Numbered from the stretch's first letter, positions 38,601 through 51,751 are shown. The stretch is DNA of 64,000 nt from Platynereis dumerilii (GCA_026936325.1 JAPTHN010000143.1:620001-684000), one strand, 5' to 3'. Notes: generated by a model not told the origin, from the letters alone. Made by a program: numbers and translations.

Positions 38601-39773
38601 AGTTAGCCCTTGAAGATACTTTTGTATTATATGGCAACTATAGGCAATACTCTTATCTACCTTTTCGTGAAGTTTACATCTAAGGCTAAATAACTCCGGC
38701 AGCCTGCTCCAAACAGGACTTCATTCTCCTGTTCAAAAAGTGCTGATATCCTGCATTTTTACTGAATTGCTATACCCAGCTGTTTTCTGTAATTCAATCA
38801 AAGACCTACTATTTGTGTTTTAATGACTCCTGTAAATATTTATGCTGATTTATCAAGATTATCAAGTGGTGATGGCACCAATATCACTTGGAGATTTCAA
38901 TTAGGCAATGCAAGTGAGGGATTCTCTTATCTGTTCTGTATGTTTATGTGTTAGATAACTTACTGCAAGTGAAAATTTGCTGATAGAAGGTGTTTGTCAA
39001 TGAGGTCTCTGATGGTGTAATACTATCCTGCTTAGCACACATTTAGAAATTTATAAGAATAAATTCAGACTCATTTTTGGGCTTACATTTTTTGGGATGC
39101 TAGCTCTATGCAACTTGATTGAGAAATAACCATTGCATTGGACAAAAGTCAACAAATAGGAAATAAGTTATTAAAAGTTCATAACCAATCTGTTATGAGA
39201 GTGTACCAATAATATAACTAGACACATTGTGTATATATATAGTCTTACATACATACTGTTTGTTCCCTTATAATAATTTCGGCTATATAAGCATAAAAAG
39301 TCCACATTTTCCTCTCCAAGCACAAGTTTTCCCATTTTTGTTCAAACCAACCAGAAATATTTCAGGCAAATAGCACACAAATGTCTGGACAGCTCAAGAA
39401 AAAGGTGTTTTAGTAGGCTTCCAGTAACACAGTAATTATTTACCTCAATTCCAAGAAAAAAATAAGTTACTAAGTCTGTACTTTTCTGATCTAACTCAGC
39501 ACTTTGTTGTTTTGCTAACCTTTGCAAAGAATAAGAAAAAGTATGGGGAGAAAATGCAACTCCTTGCATTAATCCTGAACAGCTTTCAGCATCTTTATAT
39601 ATAAGATAATATACACAACTTACTCAAATAATCTGAATTTTTTACCACAGGTCCAGAAACTTATCATCGTTGTTTTGATAGTTATTTTATGACTCTGATA
39701 ATTTAGACAGTCCCTGAAGTTCTCTATGCTTGCAAGCGAGGATCAAAATTCTGGTTTGAGCACAGGCCTGGTC
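38601..39773. other. No feature seen
   Basis: AT-rich, non-repetitive by eye, no coding signal. A candidate frame at 39342-39569 (-) is not supported by composition or domains. Confidence 0.5.
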
Positions 39774-40253
39774 CTTATGTCACTGTGACCTTATGGTTAT
39801 AAATCCAATATTTGCCTCTTGTATAGTAAAGGTGCCTCGCTGGAGAAAACCTCAAATCGACAAGACCAGCTTCTGAGGCTCCCCACATCACTATTATGAA
39901 GAGGAAACATACATTTATCCTGCCTGGCATGAGTTTTAAATCACAATATTGACTTTTTTTTTAATCGTCTCTTGGACACATCTTCAACATCTTACAATTA
40001 CTTTTAAAGTGCTCATATGTAATGTGAAAGGGTCAATTAGGAGATCATGTCAAGGTTTACCAATTAATAAGACACTTCACCGTTTGCTTCATGACCTTTG
40101 ATGCCCCAATTTCTTGGCCCAGATCAGTTAAACCAATGAACTGAGACACAGAGGTCGTACTGGGCTTCTGAGAGGATCAAGGAACTATCAAGTGAGGCAC
40201 ATTTACTATAAGAGGCAAGCATGGGATTGCAACCGTAAGGTCACAGCGACATA
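39774..40253. mobile_element. MITE with ~70-bp inverted ends
   Basis: TTATGTCACTGTGACCTTAT ... GCCTCTTGTATAGTAAAGGT at the left pairs with CATTTACTATAAGAGGCAAG ... GTAAGGTCACAGCGACATA at the right. It abuts the next element, so one may have inserted at the edge of the other. Confidence 0.7.
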
Positions 40254-42508
40254 GGGCAGATTTCACGAAAAAGTGCTCTCAGAGGGTACCTTAAACTTTC
40301 CAACCCTTTTGTTATCTCTCTGTTGCTTCCAGAATCCTGAAGCAATTAAACCTATTACTAAGTACATCTGGGTGAAAGCACAGTAAAGGCCTCAATTGCG
40401 TTTTGATAAGATAAAAGTAAATTCAGGGTCCTATAAACCAATTTCTGACATAAAGAAGAAACAGTGCAGTATTTAAGCTTGACCAACAAGTAAATCTGAG
40501 AAATTTAGGCATTTTTCATGAGAATACAATTGAAACCATGCTCTGGGCAGACCTTCAAAGTGGGTATCATTTGTTAATTTTAGCATGTAACCAGTGGCCC
40601 TTTTTCTGAAGCACCATCTATTGCAGCAATGCTGTAGCCTAATATTTAGTTCACATTCTGCCGGTGACATTATCTGTTTACTGTACCTCCCTGGCCTTCT
40701 GTAGGGACCATTGGCTGACTTTTCAATATGATGATTATGGCAGCCATGACGTCCAAAGAAAAGGTCTGCTTGTAACCATATTTTTGCAAATGTACAGTCA
40801 GGGGTTCAAAAGGCTGACTGGAGGGTATTTTTATGTAATAATTAGACGAATTTGGTGCTTTTGCCTAGATATGATATTAGTTTAATGAATTCAAGCAAAA
40901 AATTTCCAATGGCCACTGATGATTGTAAGATACAAGAACCTTTAATGGCTAAAATAGATGTCCGTCCATTACGTCCACAACTGATTTTTTGGTAATTTAA
41001 ATGAATTAAAGACCAGCTAACACATCAACTGAGATAGAAATGCATGTCTATCTCTCTCTACCTATGCATGCAACTGAAAAATTAAAAAACACAATGAATT
41101 TAACTTATACACTGGACACCAGGCTAAAAAGTGTAAATGTCCGTCCATTACGTCCACAAAAATGTTCAAATTAGTCTGGGGACTGATGTTTGGAGGTCTG
41201 GTATGTCACGAATAAAGCAGGTATACCATGTTTAGTGACAAATTTGGATTATTTTAGTCAACGCTGACAAGGCTCAAAAATTTAATTGGTCACAGTTCAT
41301 GCCAACTGTCCATATCACATCTGCGAAAACTGTTGAAAAGCCAATGGTCCATTTCAGCAAAAAAACCTAGATTTTCATGGAACTTTCATAATGTAGTTCA
41401 TAGCAGCCCAGCAAATACCTGTCTTGATTTATTAGACAAACATAATTTTGTATTCTACACATTATTAGGTTTAAAGTGATGTACTACACTTGCACTTCTG
41501 ATGAAAATAATTATTAGGTCATAGGGGCCAAATATTGAGGCGCTTACTGTGCTTTCACCCATCTGTGACCTAACGAATAAATATCAATGAAATAATCCTC
41601 AAATATGTTGCTTTTTGCTCTTTAAAGAATATTTTTTTTATCCCTCATGAGGACAAAACTTACTGGTGATCAGATGTGCTTACTTTGGCACTCTGTGGAA
41701 TCTGCTAAAACCAATTCAGGAAAAAGTAGTGATATGTGATTGATAAAAAACATCTTGAAAATTATTTTGGAACCATTTTTAATTGTATTGGTCATCATAA
41801 AACTTGAAAAAAATGAAAAATAAAAAAAGACTGCTAATGTAACTCAATTCCGTCTCAGGACACTGAGGTTACATTAGCAACTTTTACATGGAGATTTTTC
41901 TGTGTTCTTGCTACTTATTCCAATTTCAAACATGAAATTCAAAAACTTTATTGAAAAATGTGTCTTATTTGCCTATATACATCACCAAAATCAAAAACGA
42001 CTTGGTGTGGTAGCTGTTTTTTAATTGCTAATGTAACTGCAATTTCGCGTCTGTCCACTTCATAGTGTTACATTATCAAAATTTGTCTATGTAAATTATG
42101 TTCACGAACACATGATTTGATCTCAAATTGTTTCTGAACTGAAAGCCAGGTCTCCCAGGAGCAGGCCTAGGGTGGAACCATGCTGGTGATTTCATTTATA
42201 TTGCAGTAGGATCTGCATAAAAAATTCCGTCCTCCATTATTTAACATTGTTACATTAGCACAAGGCCATATTTTTAGTTACTCTGATCTACCAATCCAAC
42301 AGAAAACAGTGTTTACCCATGATTTTATTTAATGGATTGACACAATAAATGATTTAGATTTCAGCTTTTTTTTTGTCCTGCCAACAATCCTTAGAAAAAG
42401 CACCCTGAGAAAATCTGAGAAGCTACGAATCATTTATGTCTGGCCTTATCAGACTTGTGCTAATGTAATTTGTGGTAAGGACTTTTGCTGCTTTTCGTGA
42501 AATCTGCC
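40254..42508 (-). mobile_element. GCTAATGTAAC element copy 3, with nested insert
   Basis: Inverted ends GGGCAGATTTCACGAAAA and TTTTCGTGAAATCTGCC. It runs opposite to 32712-33773. Subtracting the nested element and its duplicated target leaves 1060 bases, against 1062 in copy 2, so both copies are full length. No transposase. Confidence 0.85.
40371..41559. mobile_element. Nested DNA element, GGTGAAAGCACAG ends, 6-bp target duplication
   Basis: Ends GGTGAAAGCACAGTAAAGGC and CGCTTACTGTGCTTTCACC. CATCTG is duplicated (40365-40370, 41560-41565); copy 2 of the host element has a single one at the matching place. GATGTCCGTCCATTACGTCC-like words occur twice inside (40957, 41142). 1189 bases, non-coding. 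Confidence 0.9.
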
Positions 42509-43083
42509 GTAGGGATCGGGCTGTTAGATTGAGGTACAAGTATAAGAACTAAATAGCTTCATTCTAGCTGGAGACTGGACATGAAGTTTGTTTGCTTCGT
42601 ACTCATTTACTTTCGTGACACATTGAATTACCAACGATTTTACATAATATATAGCAGTGTCTGGAAGTGAATTGTTATCTTATCCTTGTCCCTGCTTTGG
42701 AATTGAATCCAACTTTTGAAAGACTGGCGAAACCTTCAAGGTTTGCATTTAGCCTGTTTTGCTGATTTAAACTTAAAATAAGATAATATAGGTATATATA
42801 ATAATAACGTGCTCATCATTGCACTTCATTTCTTCTTTTTTTGTGAAAATAAAAGGATTGTGTGCTGACTGAAGTACATCCAGATTAGTAGAAATGCCTT
42901 TGGATCAAGTTCAAAGTTGGCTTATCACCTCATAGAGATCAAAGGGGAAAAAACAAAAAGAAAACCAGGAGCCCATTCTGTCCTATATGCTGTAAATTCA
43001 CATTGCATTGCCTCAAGTGATACAAGTCAGCAAGGGCAGAATTTCCACTGAAGAATTTTTCGAGCAATTATACATTACCTCTA
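42509..43083. other. No feature seen
   Basis: AT-rich intergenic DNA between two elements, no coding or repeat signal that I can support. Confidence 0.5.
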
Positions 43084-43205
43084 CACTCTAAAAAATTTCA
43101 GACAAAATTGGTTTTTTAGATTCAAAATGGTTTTTTGAAAAACCAAATTTCAATGCAAAAAACCAACATGGATTTTTTTTAAAATCCATGTTGGTTTTGC
43201 ATAAC
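43084..43205. mobile_element. CACTCTAAAA MITE copy 4 (one end lost)
   Basis: Begins CACTCTAAAAAATTTCAGAC after TA and follows the consensus through the central palindrome, then breaks off at GGTTTTGCATAAC. Confidence 0.75.
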
Positions 43206-43458
43206 TTTTTTTAATAACTTTTTCTTTACCTTACCATCAAGTAGCAGTACACATTTAGCATAATGTTTAATGGTCATACTGTTTATGTGTAGATACAGAG
43301 TGCACCACTGCTGATGTTTATATGCATTCAATCAACAAAGATGTCACCAAAGATAATCATATTCAAGGTATTTTGACACTAGCAAGTACTTCTGGCTCAG
43401 TGCCATATTGGAGTGATGAATTATTGCAATCAAGTGATAAAATCAGAAAGTGAGACTG

Positions 43459-43647
43459 CACTCTAAAAAATTCCAGACAAAATTGGTTTTTTAGATTCAA
43501 AATGGTTTTTTGAAAAACCAAATTTCAATGCACAAAACCAAAATGGATTTTTTTAAAAATCCATTTTGGTTTTGCATTGAAATTTGGTTTTTCAAAAAAC
43601 CATTTTGAATCTAAAAAACCGATTTTGTCCTGACATTTTTTAGAGTG
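43459..43647. mobile_element. CACTCTAAAA MITE copy 5 (full palindrome)
   Basis: 189 bases, nearly perfect palindrome: CACTCTAAAAAATTCCAGAC at the left and GTCCTGACATTTTTTAGAGTG at the right, meeting at ATGGATTTTTTTAAAAATCCAT. It is the reference copy of the family. Confidence 0.85.
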
Positions 43648-45205
43648 TGCACATAAATTATAACTGAAAAATCTGGTCATTTATGAAATTACATAACAAC
43701 CTTTAGCTTGGAGGATGGTCATTTGATATCAGAAGAAGTCCCGAACAATGGGTACTCATCATATTGAGTCAATATTATTGACATCAGATTGGCAGAAATA
43801 ATACATACACACATTTTTTTATGAATCGAACAAGCATTATATCTGTGTTATTCAGGGACAGGATCAAAAGAAAAATAGTATACACAGAATTACATAATAA
43901 CTATATTTATCCTAGAACAATAAAGCTGAATATCTGGGACGTATAAATATTTACAAATATTCCTTCTGAACCATTGAAAAATCTGCATTCACAAGCATAT
44001 ATTTCCTCTCAGGTGTGAGCTGTAGTGACTTGTACTTCTGCACTTCATAGTATGTGCTCTCAAATGAACCATGGGCTGATCTGACCTGCCTGTACTGAAA
44101 TGCACAGAAATGCCTAGAAATGTATACATGTTAGCCACAAGGTCTCATCTATCCACTCAGGAGTACTCAACCACTTGGATTTGCCTTTACATTATAGTTA
44201 ATGACTTGAGAAGATAAGACTGACAGTTTGGTACACATTGAAGGATGGTTGGTATCAATACATCCATACATTAATATATACTGAGAATGTAGGGATCCTT
44301 ATGTTTAACAGTGTACTTCTGTTAGTTCCCATCTCTTGAGCTTGAAATTGGAAAAATGTAGGTTATAAGGTGAATTGTAGGAATAATTAGAACTGCTTCA
44401 AAAGGATCACTTCACTTAAGATGGGTGAAAGTCATCTCTCATGTGGAGGAGCACCAAGCCACCAACACACATCACGTTATTCAAACTTTGTATTTTATAT
44501 ATGTGTCTCGAGCTTAAATTTACAATGGAAATGCATGTCAGTTTGGTGTCACATTATCTATTTCATGCACAGGACCTAGTTGGACTACATTGTATATGTA
44601 GTTATTATTTACAAGAAAACAGCGAAGTAAATCGAGAAAAAAATGAAATACACGTAAAATGAGGCAATTAACTTCAAAGTACACAACTTGGAAAAACTTC
44701 AGAGTACTCCTGGTGGCTGAGTCCTGTTTTTATGCCTTCCTGTCTTTGCACAATCCCACAATGTGCAGAAGATTCAGACATCCAAAGGTACGAGATGCTA
44801 TAAAGATGTTTTTAAGCACCTAGAACTGAATTCTAAGTATTTCAAAAAGACTTCAAGACTGGCGAAGACATTTAAAAATTCTCTATATTCTCAAATAATA
44901 AAGAGCCGCGAGTTCGAAGATGTTTTGAAGACTATACTTTGGAGATGTTTCGAAGAGTATACAATCAATACATTCATGAAACTTTATGGCAATAGAAATC
45001 ATCAGTATAATTTTAACTTACATTTTCATGTCATATCACTGTTGGCCCAAAGGTGACATACCAAATTTTAAACGACTCAAAAACTCTTGTTTAAAAACCT
45101 AATTTGAGATATTTTTCAAGATTTGAGTATCAAGAAACATTTGACTAATGTATCAATCTCTCAACCAAAATTATTGAATTTCACTTTTGACTAATGGTTT
45201 TACTA
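43648..45205. other. Intergenic, short piece repeated at 51 kb
   Basis: 44655-44740 (GAGGCAATTAACTTCAAAGT ... AACTTCAGAGTACTCCTG) recurs inverted at 51124-51213. Small plus-strand frames (44441-44662, 44763-45056) are not supported as genes. Confidence 0.5.
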
Positions 45206-45414
45206 CACTGTAAATTATGAAATTCTGAGTTAGCTCAAATGATTGAGTGAGACGGTTGCACAATTTGTTTGAGCCATGATAGCTTGCTGTTTTGAGTTAT
45301 GATAATTTTTATGTTGTTATAACTTGCAAACAACAAGCTATCTTGGCTCAAAGGAATAGTGCAACCATCTCACTCAATCAATTAAGCTAACTCAAAAATT
45401 CAAAATTTACAGTG
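45206..45414. mobile_element. 209-bp palindromic MITE, CACTGTAAATT ends
   Basis: CACTGTAAATTATGAAATTC and GAATTTTGAATTTTTGAGTT-type ends pair over about 100 bases each side. TA flanks both ends (45204-45205, 45415-45416). Confidence 0.8.
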
Positions 45415-46100
45415 TATATTTTCTTCCTAGAACATTTTACAAAATGTTACTGCTATATATCTTTTAAATTTGATATTCTTTGATTGTGAAAGATTTGTCT
45501 TTAGAAGAAGTCTTGCAAACAGGCAGATATGGTGTTACCAGAAGTGCTGAACCTTGCATACATCAGACATATTTTCTATCCATACACCAATATTTTTCTG
45601 GTGCATGAAGATAGCACATTCTTGATAAGAACATGTTGGAATGGCTTATAGGCACTGCTGGGTAAGCACAAAATAAGATCATACACATGGTTATCATATA
45701 TCCAGTTTATTGTATCTACTGTCTAGTTTATGTCTTATTGCATAGCAGGCCTATCTGGATGTTTTTACTTTATATCTGTTTTATCATTCTACTTTTTTTT
45801 TCATCTGTTTTATCATTCTACTTTTTGGAGGATATGCCTTGCGCCAACCTGCCTCCTCAACATGATGTCCTGAGAAAGTTGCTAAGTCGTGTCTAGATAA
45901 TTTGATAATTTATTAAAAGTTCATCTGACTCTAGCAAAAAAATATATAAATAAAGAGAACCTTGAAGAATCATTGCCCCATCGAAAGATCGGAACTTATT
46001 GGTTTCATGATGAACCAAGAAAATCGTGTCGTTCAACGGGATGAGACCATCCTGTTTCGCGGGTAAGACTGTCGGCATCATACGCCACTATGCGCCACAC

Positions 46101-46255
46101 AGATGATTTCATGATCGTAGACACTGATTTTTTCTGGGACAAGTTGTTCAGTAGGGAAAACTTGTGTCATAATTTTTTTGATATCACTTTTCCCTCCGGA
46201 ATCCTGTAAAAAAATTCACATTCAGTCACAGTGTCTACAATTACGAAATCATCTG
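46101..46255. mobile_element. Small inverted-repeat element
   Basis: AGATGATTTCATGATCGTAG then ACACTG at the left pairs with CAGTGTCTACAATTACGAAATCATCT at the right (27-base arms). Centre unrelated. Confidence 0.65.
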
Positions 46256-46989
46256 CATTACACAAGCCTCTATAGTAAACTAGTGCAATGTCTACAGATG
46301 AAGCTTCCCCACACATGCAGGTAAAATGCATAACTACATTGCAATACCTTTGCCTGTTTATTTATTTTGGCAACATCTTGGTAAACCTTCCACTTCCTGC
46401 GACTTTCATTACAAGGTGATGCATCTACATGTTGAGCACAAACTAAAATGATTCTATACTCTAACCTGATTGTACTTGGCATCATTTTGTTGCTGGTTGC
46501 TACATTTCTATTCTGCTCATCAAATATAATAATCAATATTATCAAATGACATCTGTTTATCTTGAGTTTGTTTCATTTTAGTTTTAATAAGATTGTACAT
46601 GTATTACCAAGGAGGTCGTTCCGAATTGCCAGCAAAATTATATTTGTTCCACGGCTTATAAGATACTAATGCAAACCAGACAAAAACACAAGCCTTCAGA
46701 AAACTGATTCATCCCTTGCCTTTTTAATTCACTCAGCTGTTTAGACTATTTCACCGTCCATTGCATATCCACACACTATTGAAAATTTGCACAATTTCAA
46801 TCGATTTTGAATTATTTTCCAGGTAACTGCACACAATCATTGTGTTATCAACACAGGTGCAAAATATGAAATGGAAAAATAACCCTTGACAAATGAAACA
46901 ATGATTCTTTTTTCATTTGTTGAAAAAAATACTGACTGATATGCAGATGTGTCAACATGTGATGTACAGTGAATTTAGAATAAATATTA

Positions 46990-47948
46990 GGGGAAGAGGG
47001 GGTGAAAAGTCACAGGGGTAAAAAGTCACAGGCCTTTTTGACCAACTTACAGTGACCTAATTATTAAGCTTAAATCATCATTTGGGACGCTTTTGTGAGA
47101 AGAAGGTCTGTAGGGAATATGAAAATTATGCTGATTAAGCAAAGTGGGTTTTTACCCACCTCATGCATTTTTGGGGTCCCAAACAGGTTTTATCGACTCT
47201 GAACTTTCCCTATTAATGTCTGGTCACTGTGACATAGAAAGTTGTACTACTGTTTCAAGGTCTTTTGGATAATAGTCTTTCATGCTGTGAACTCATTTTT
47301 GGCTGTATGGTCACCAAGTTTCCATGATCGTGTGTTGAATTTAAAAAACAGCTGAGGGGTGAAATGTCACACTGTGACATCTCACCCCAGCGCTGTGATA
47401 TTTTACCATAGGGTACTGTGAATTCAATATTCTGTGCTAAGGAAAGTAAAATATCCCACACTTGAGGCTTTAACCTTACAATCTTATCATCACTCATCAT
47501 CAATAATGCACCTGAGAGAGTATTGCAGCAAGTTTTCATTTCACAAACTTTGGGCAATTTCTGACGCAGGCTTTGCTGATGCTGCCTCGTCATTGCATGC
47601 AGATAGCTTTGGAAGGCTCACTACAAATTTCATGCACAAGGATGACTATCAAGTCTATGTCTGCATATTACCTCATATGGAGGTGTATGTTCACAACAAT
47701 TGCATGTGACTTGTTACCCCGCGTTTGTGACTTCTTGACCCTGGCATGGGGTAAAAAGTCACAGCGGACTTTGCCTTAAATAATTGTGAACTGACTAAAG
47801 CCTATTTACAATACAGCAGCTATCATGTGATACAAACATAGTCAACTAAATACTGCATAATTGTGCCAAAGGTCATTCAGATCTAACAAACACCTGCTCT
47901 GTTCTGGGGCTTTTTCTAAATTTTGTGACTTCTGACCCCCGCCTCCCC
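46990..47948. mobile_element. 959-bp element, GGGGAAGAGGGGG ends
   Basis: The left end GGGGAAGAGGGGGTGAAAAG is mirrored by TTCTGACCCCCGCCTCCCC at the right, with TA on both sides (46988-46989, 47949-47950). AAAAAGTCACAG and its inverse recur inside. Frames on both strands (47255-47593 -, 47434-47709 +) have no domain. Confidence 0.7.
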
Positions 47949-48929
47949 TACTTATCTATCATACTTATATAGAACTAACAAATATATAGAATATATAGAA
48001 AGTGCATGAGCCATTTTTCCTTTCCTCCTTTCTGCATTCAGCACTGTGATAAATATTGCATCTTAAATTGTTTTGTTTTACATTGTTGTTGTTTTTTGCT
48101 ATTGTTGTTGTTGTTTTGGGAAGAACTGAATGTAATGTACTCCTATTGCTGTCTGTATGCTTCAAAGTCCACATAGTGCCAGATTATTTATCTGGTTCAA
48201 TCTCAAGGGAAACTTGGTAGACAAAAAACAGTAAAATAGCTATATTTGTGAATTGGACACCCTATCTTATCAAACTTTCCATTGCATATTTCTGTGATCA
48301 TTTGTATGTACATCATGTTTTCCAAATTTCAATTTTCCAAACAAACTACTACATGATAATAACTATCTTGTGGATCAGTGAATATGATTAATTACAGTTT
48401 CTTGGAAAGATAATCCACATTTCAGCAAAGTTCCCACCCAGCTAAGTTATTAGCTGTTACTACTACTAGGTAAATGTGAAACATCTAAAATTAGATCTGC
48501 TGTAGCCAGAGATAGCTGAAAGGCTATAAATACTAAAAGCAAAATATGATAACTGCTTACTAGGCTCATATATATATCACAGGTGCGATAAACATAGTTG
48601 TGAGTGTTGAAGTTGTGAAAATGGGTTAAATTTCATCATGCCTGTATCTGGTAGTGATCATGTAGTATGTGAGTGTGTCATTGACAGCAGTTGTATGTGA
48701 TCATATTTTCACCTTCAGAAATATGCTTCTATTTTTTTTATTTTTTTTTTATATAGTTTAAAAGGTTAACCAGATCAGCATAGCTATTTTTCAACTGGAC
48801 CCTTTACTATGTTCAATAATGAGATCAGGAGTTATAAACAATATAAAAAAGAAAAATTAACAACTTCTGTAATTGGAACTTGAATATGTCTGCTTCAGAG
48901 ATCTATAGCATTCTGTGAGAACCATATTA

Positions 48930-49813
48930 CAGTTGGATATCTCTCGCCTAATCTTAGTCTTAAAATGTTTGATATCCACATAATGCCTATTCTAGAATAT
49001 AACAGTGAAATCTGGTTCCCAACTAAGCAAATTGACTCTTTGGAAAAAAAACAACTTAAATTTCTCAAAAATCTTCTTGGGGTCCGAAGTCAGACTTCAA
49101 CTGTAGCAATTTTAGCAGATACTGGCAGATTCCCATTGATCTATAGACAACAAATATCTGCAATTAACTACTGGCATAGATTAAAAATGGAAAACTGTCC
49201 AAAACTACTTCGTAAATGTTATGAAATCCAAGTGGTTCTAAACCACAAAAAGTTGCCTTGTTGGTTGTCTAGAATACAACAAGTACTCATTGTTTATGGA
49301 ATTAGTGATTTTGAAATGAAGCCCAGTAAAATGGCATCCTTGGTATATAAGAAAGCAGGGGAAGATATGTTGGCTGACATAAACGATAGTGATAAAAACC
49401 CAAAACTAAGAACATATAAACTATTTAAAACAGACTTACGCATTGAACCATATTTAAATTTTAGCTTACCTATGTATGTATATCGCAGTCTAGCCAGATT
49501 CAGGCTAAGCTCTCACAATTTAAAGATAGAGCTGGGGAGACACAAACGCCCCTACATACCTGCAGATGAAAGATTTTGCAAAAGATGTACATCTGGACTT
49601 GTAGAGGATGAATTTCACTGTCTTATGATTTGTGAGTTTTGGAAAGACAACAGAGCAGTACTATTTGACACGGCAGCCAAAACAATAGAAAACTTCTCCG
49701 TGTTAAGTCCTAAAGCTCAATTTATTAAAATACTAGCAAATAAATCGTCTGAAATAAATTCTGCATTAGGCAAATTCTTAAACATAGTCATTAAAACTGA
49801 TAACAGCGCTTAA
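48930..49813 (+). CDS. LINE polyprotein, C-terminal fragment (after the RT core)
   Basis: The frame is open from the truncation point for about 294 codons to TAA. It starts in the region just after the RT palm: LKMFDIHIMPILEYNSEIWF, then LEKKQLKFLKNLLGV and ILADTGRFPL, all typical of the thumb and C-terminal part of non-LTR retrotransposon polymerases. Near the end CKRCTSG, then FHCLMIC, forms a Cys/His cluster (CxxC...HxxxxC) common in such proteins. Absence of any stop over nearly 900 bases marks a recent insertion. The catalytic YADD region is missing because of the 5' truncation, so the copy cannot be active on its own. It would be transcribed only from outside. Confidence 0.85.
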
Positions 49814-50462
49814 TGTAAATTTTAATTAATTAAATCAGCCCACAAGGTCAGGGTGGCTAATGGCACTGACACATTGTTTTCACATGTGATTTGCTAGCAA
49901 TAATTTGTTTGTGAATATATGCCTTGTACCTGTATGCATATTTATGTTGCTGTCATGCCCATTTATAAAATAGCAAATTTATATAATTGTGTTGTATATA
50001 TTATATATTATATTCATCAACCTGAACGTTTTTCATTGACTTCATTTCTCTATGGTTTCATCCCTCATAAATCTGTATATATATGTTGGTGCTATATACT
50101 ATGGTTCTGTACCGCCTCTGTGCTAAATAACGGCCGTATATATGGCCTGGTGTGATTTAAATATATTATTATTGCTACTGTGAATAATGTTTATCTCTGT
50201 ATGTACTATGAAGAAATATCTTAAGCCGCCTCAGTGCTAAATTTTGCCAGTATGTCTAGCATAGTGTGATCTTAAAATATGTTATTGCTACTGTGATTAA
50301 TGTTTCATTTCTTTATGTAGAAGTAGCTTTAGACTTTTATATCTCTAGTGTGTTAGTATTAGAATCTGTTTCTGTTCTTGTTTTTAACCTGTGTATTGAT
50401 ATCTCTTGTAACTGACTTTTTGGTCAAATGTGACCTATGTTTCAGTCAATAAAAACCAATAT
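48930..50462 (+). mobile_element. 5'-truncated LINE insertion with ATATTA target duplication
   Basis: 1533 bases flanked by ATATTA (48924-48929 and 50463-50468). It holds the C-terminal part of the polyprotein, a 3' UTR and a short AT-rich end after AATAAAAACCAAT. The 3' UTR carries two tandem ~115-base modules (50108-50215, 50223-50325). The uninterrupted target survives at 52495-52530. Confidence 0.85.
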
Positions 50463-50643
50463 ATATTACCATGGTAGTAAATAACACATCTCATTCATCT
50501 ATACTCAACCAACCCTCCTCCTTCCAAGCTATCCCAAATTCCTATATCCCAAATGCTCCTACATCAACATTGCCAAACTGTAAAGCCTCCTCTTACATTT
50601 ACAGGAACTTCGCAGGGTCTTGCTGGTTGCTGAGTCACCATCG
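50463..50643 (+). repeat. Direct duplication partner of 52500-52680
   Basis: ACCATGGTAGTAAATAACAC ... TTTACAGGAACTTCGCAGGG ... TTGCTGGTTGCTGAGT matches the second copy over about 175 bases at roughly 93%. Confidence 0.85.
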
Positions 50644-51123
50644 TTTGAAAATAACACGAGGGTACAACATTTGACATTGCATTCAAAAACATCACTATTT
50701 TATTTGAACAACAGAGTCTACATTATTTTATAATCTAAATTTTAAAACATATCACCCAAATTCCAAAATTTAAGAGCCCTCTTCGTCTGAGGGTCACACA
50801 GAATCGGTGCGTAAAATTTTAAGGTAAAGCCAATTTCAGACTTATATTTACTGCATGAAGGCCCTAGCGATTCATGAAAAAAATTTTAATTGCCTTCGCA
50901 GATCAAAATGACACAATAAATAGCTGCCAGAATCATTTACCATATGTGCATGCATGTACAAGCTTAATTTAGACTCAAGTTGTAATAGTGAGAGGTATTT
51001 TTGAAACATCTTGGAAGAATTGAGTGTTTGAAAATTTCTTAATTTATAACTGCAGATAGTGTAAACCATCTTATGGCTTTGAATGTCTGAATCTGTCTGA
51101 ATCTTCCTACTCATGTGGACAGA

Positions 51124-51213
51124 GAGGATGGCATAAAAACAAGGCTCATTCGTCAGGAGTACTCTGAAGTTTTTCCAAGTTGTGTACTTTGAAGTTAATT
51201 GCCTCATCTTCCT
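51124..51213 (-). repeat. Inverted partner of 44655-44740
   Basis: Same GAGGCAATTAACTTCAAAGT block on the minus strand. A 131-codon minus frame covers it (50872-51267), but it is not supported as a gene. Confidence 0.7.
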
Positions 51214-51751
51214 CCGGCTAGGCATGTTTTTATCTGCCCTTCTTCCTGTTTTGTTGAAAAATAACATGTGCAGATATCTGCTACCCCGTTGATTTTATTT
51301 TACCTATCTACATTCTATTTATCTATCTATCCAACGGTATCCACCCATCTCTCTGACTCACTATCGGTCAACTCGAAAAGCACAAGGTCTGACGGCATCC
51401 AGGGATTTCTTCTTATTGGTTAACATTGATGAACATCAATATGTCATGATGTTAACATTGTAGTTGTTTAATACAGTCATGTTATTTAATGTGTTTTGTT
51501 TTCCACATCCTATTGACAGCATACAATTACAAATCTGTAAATTGATGTTTATTGTGGTAATGACATGGTGACAAGGCAGAATGATTTGAAAGGTTTTCCT
51601 AAACATCTGTTATTGACTCATTGTCTGGTAATCATCTGATTAATTCGAATTTCAGCAAACTATATTATATAATGAAATTCTCAAATTAAAAAAGGTTTTT
51701 CTGAATTTTTATTTTGAACAAAATCTGATAGACAATTAGAAAGTTGGCTGG

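Noticed and set aside
44441-45056. Two plus-strand frames as coding
   Set aside because: No domain, no splice context, AT-driven composition, and partly inside a repeat.
45687-45896. Hydrophobic plus-strand frame as a membrane or signal-peptide gene
   Set aside because: Hydrophobicity comes from T-rich DNA including a duplicated CTGTTTTATCATTCTACTTT; no supporting features.
47255-47779. Overlapping frames on both strands inside the 46990-47948 element
   Set aside because: No transposase motif (no DDE/DDD pattern seen); element is non-autonomous.
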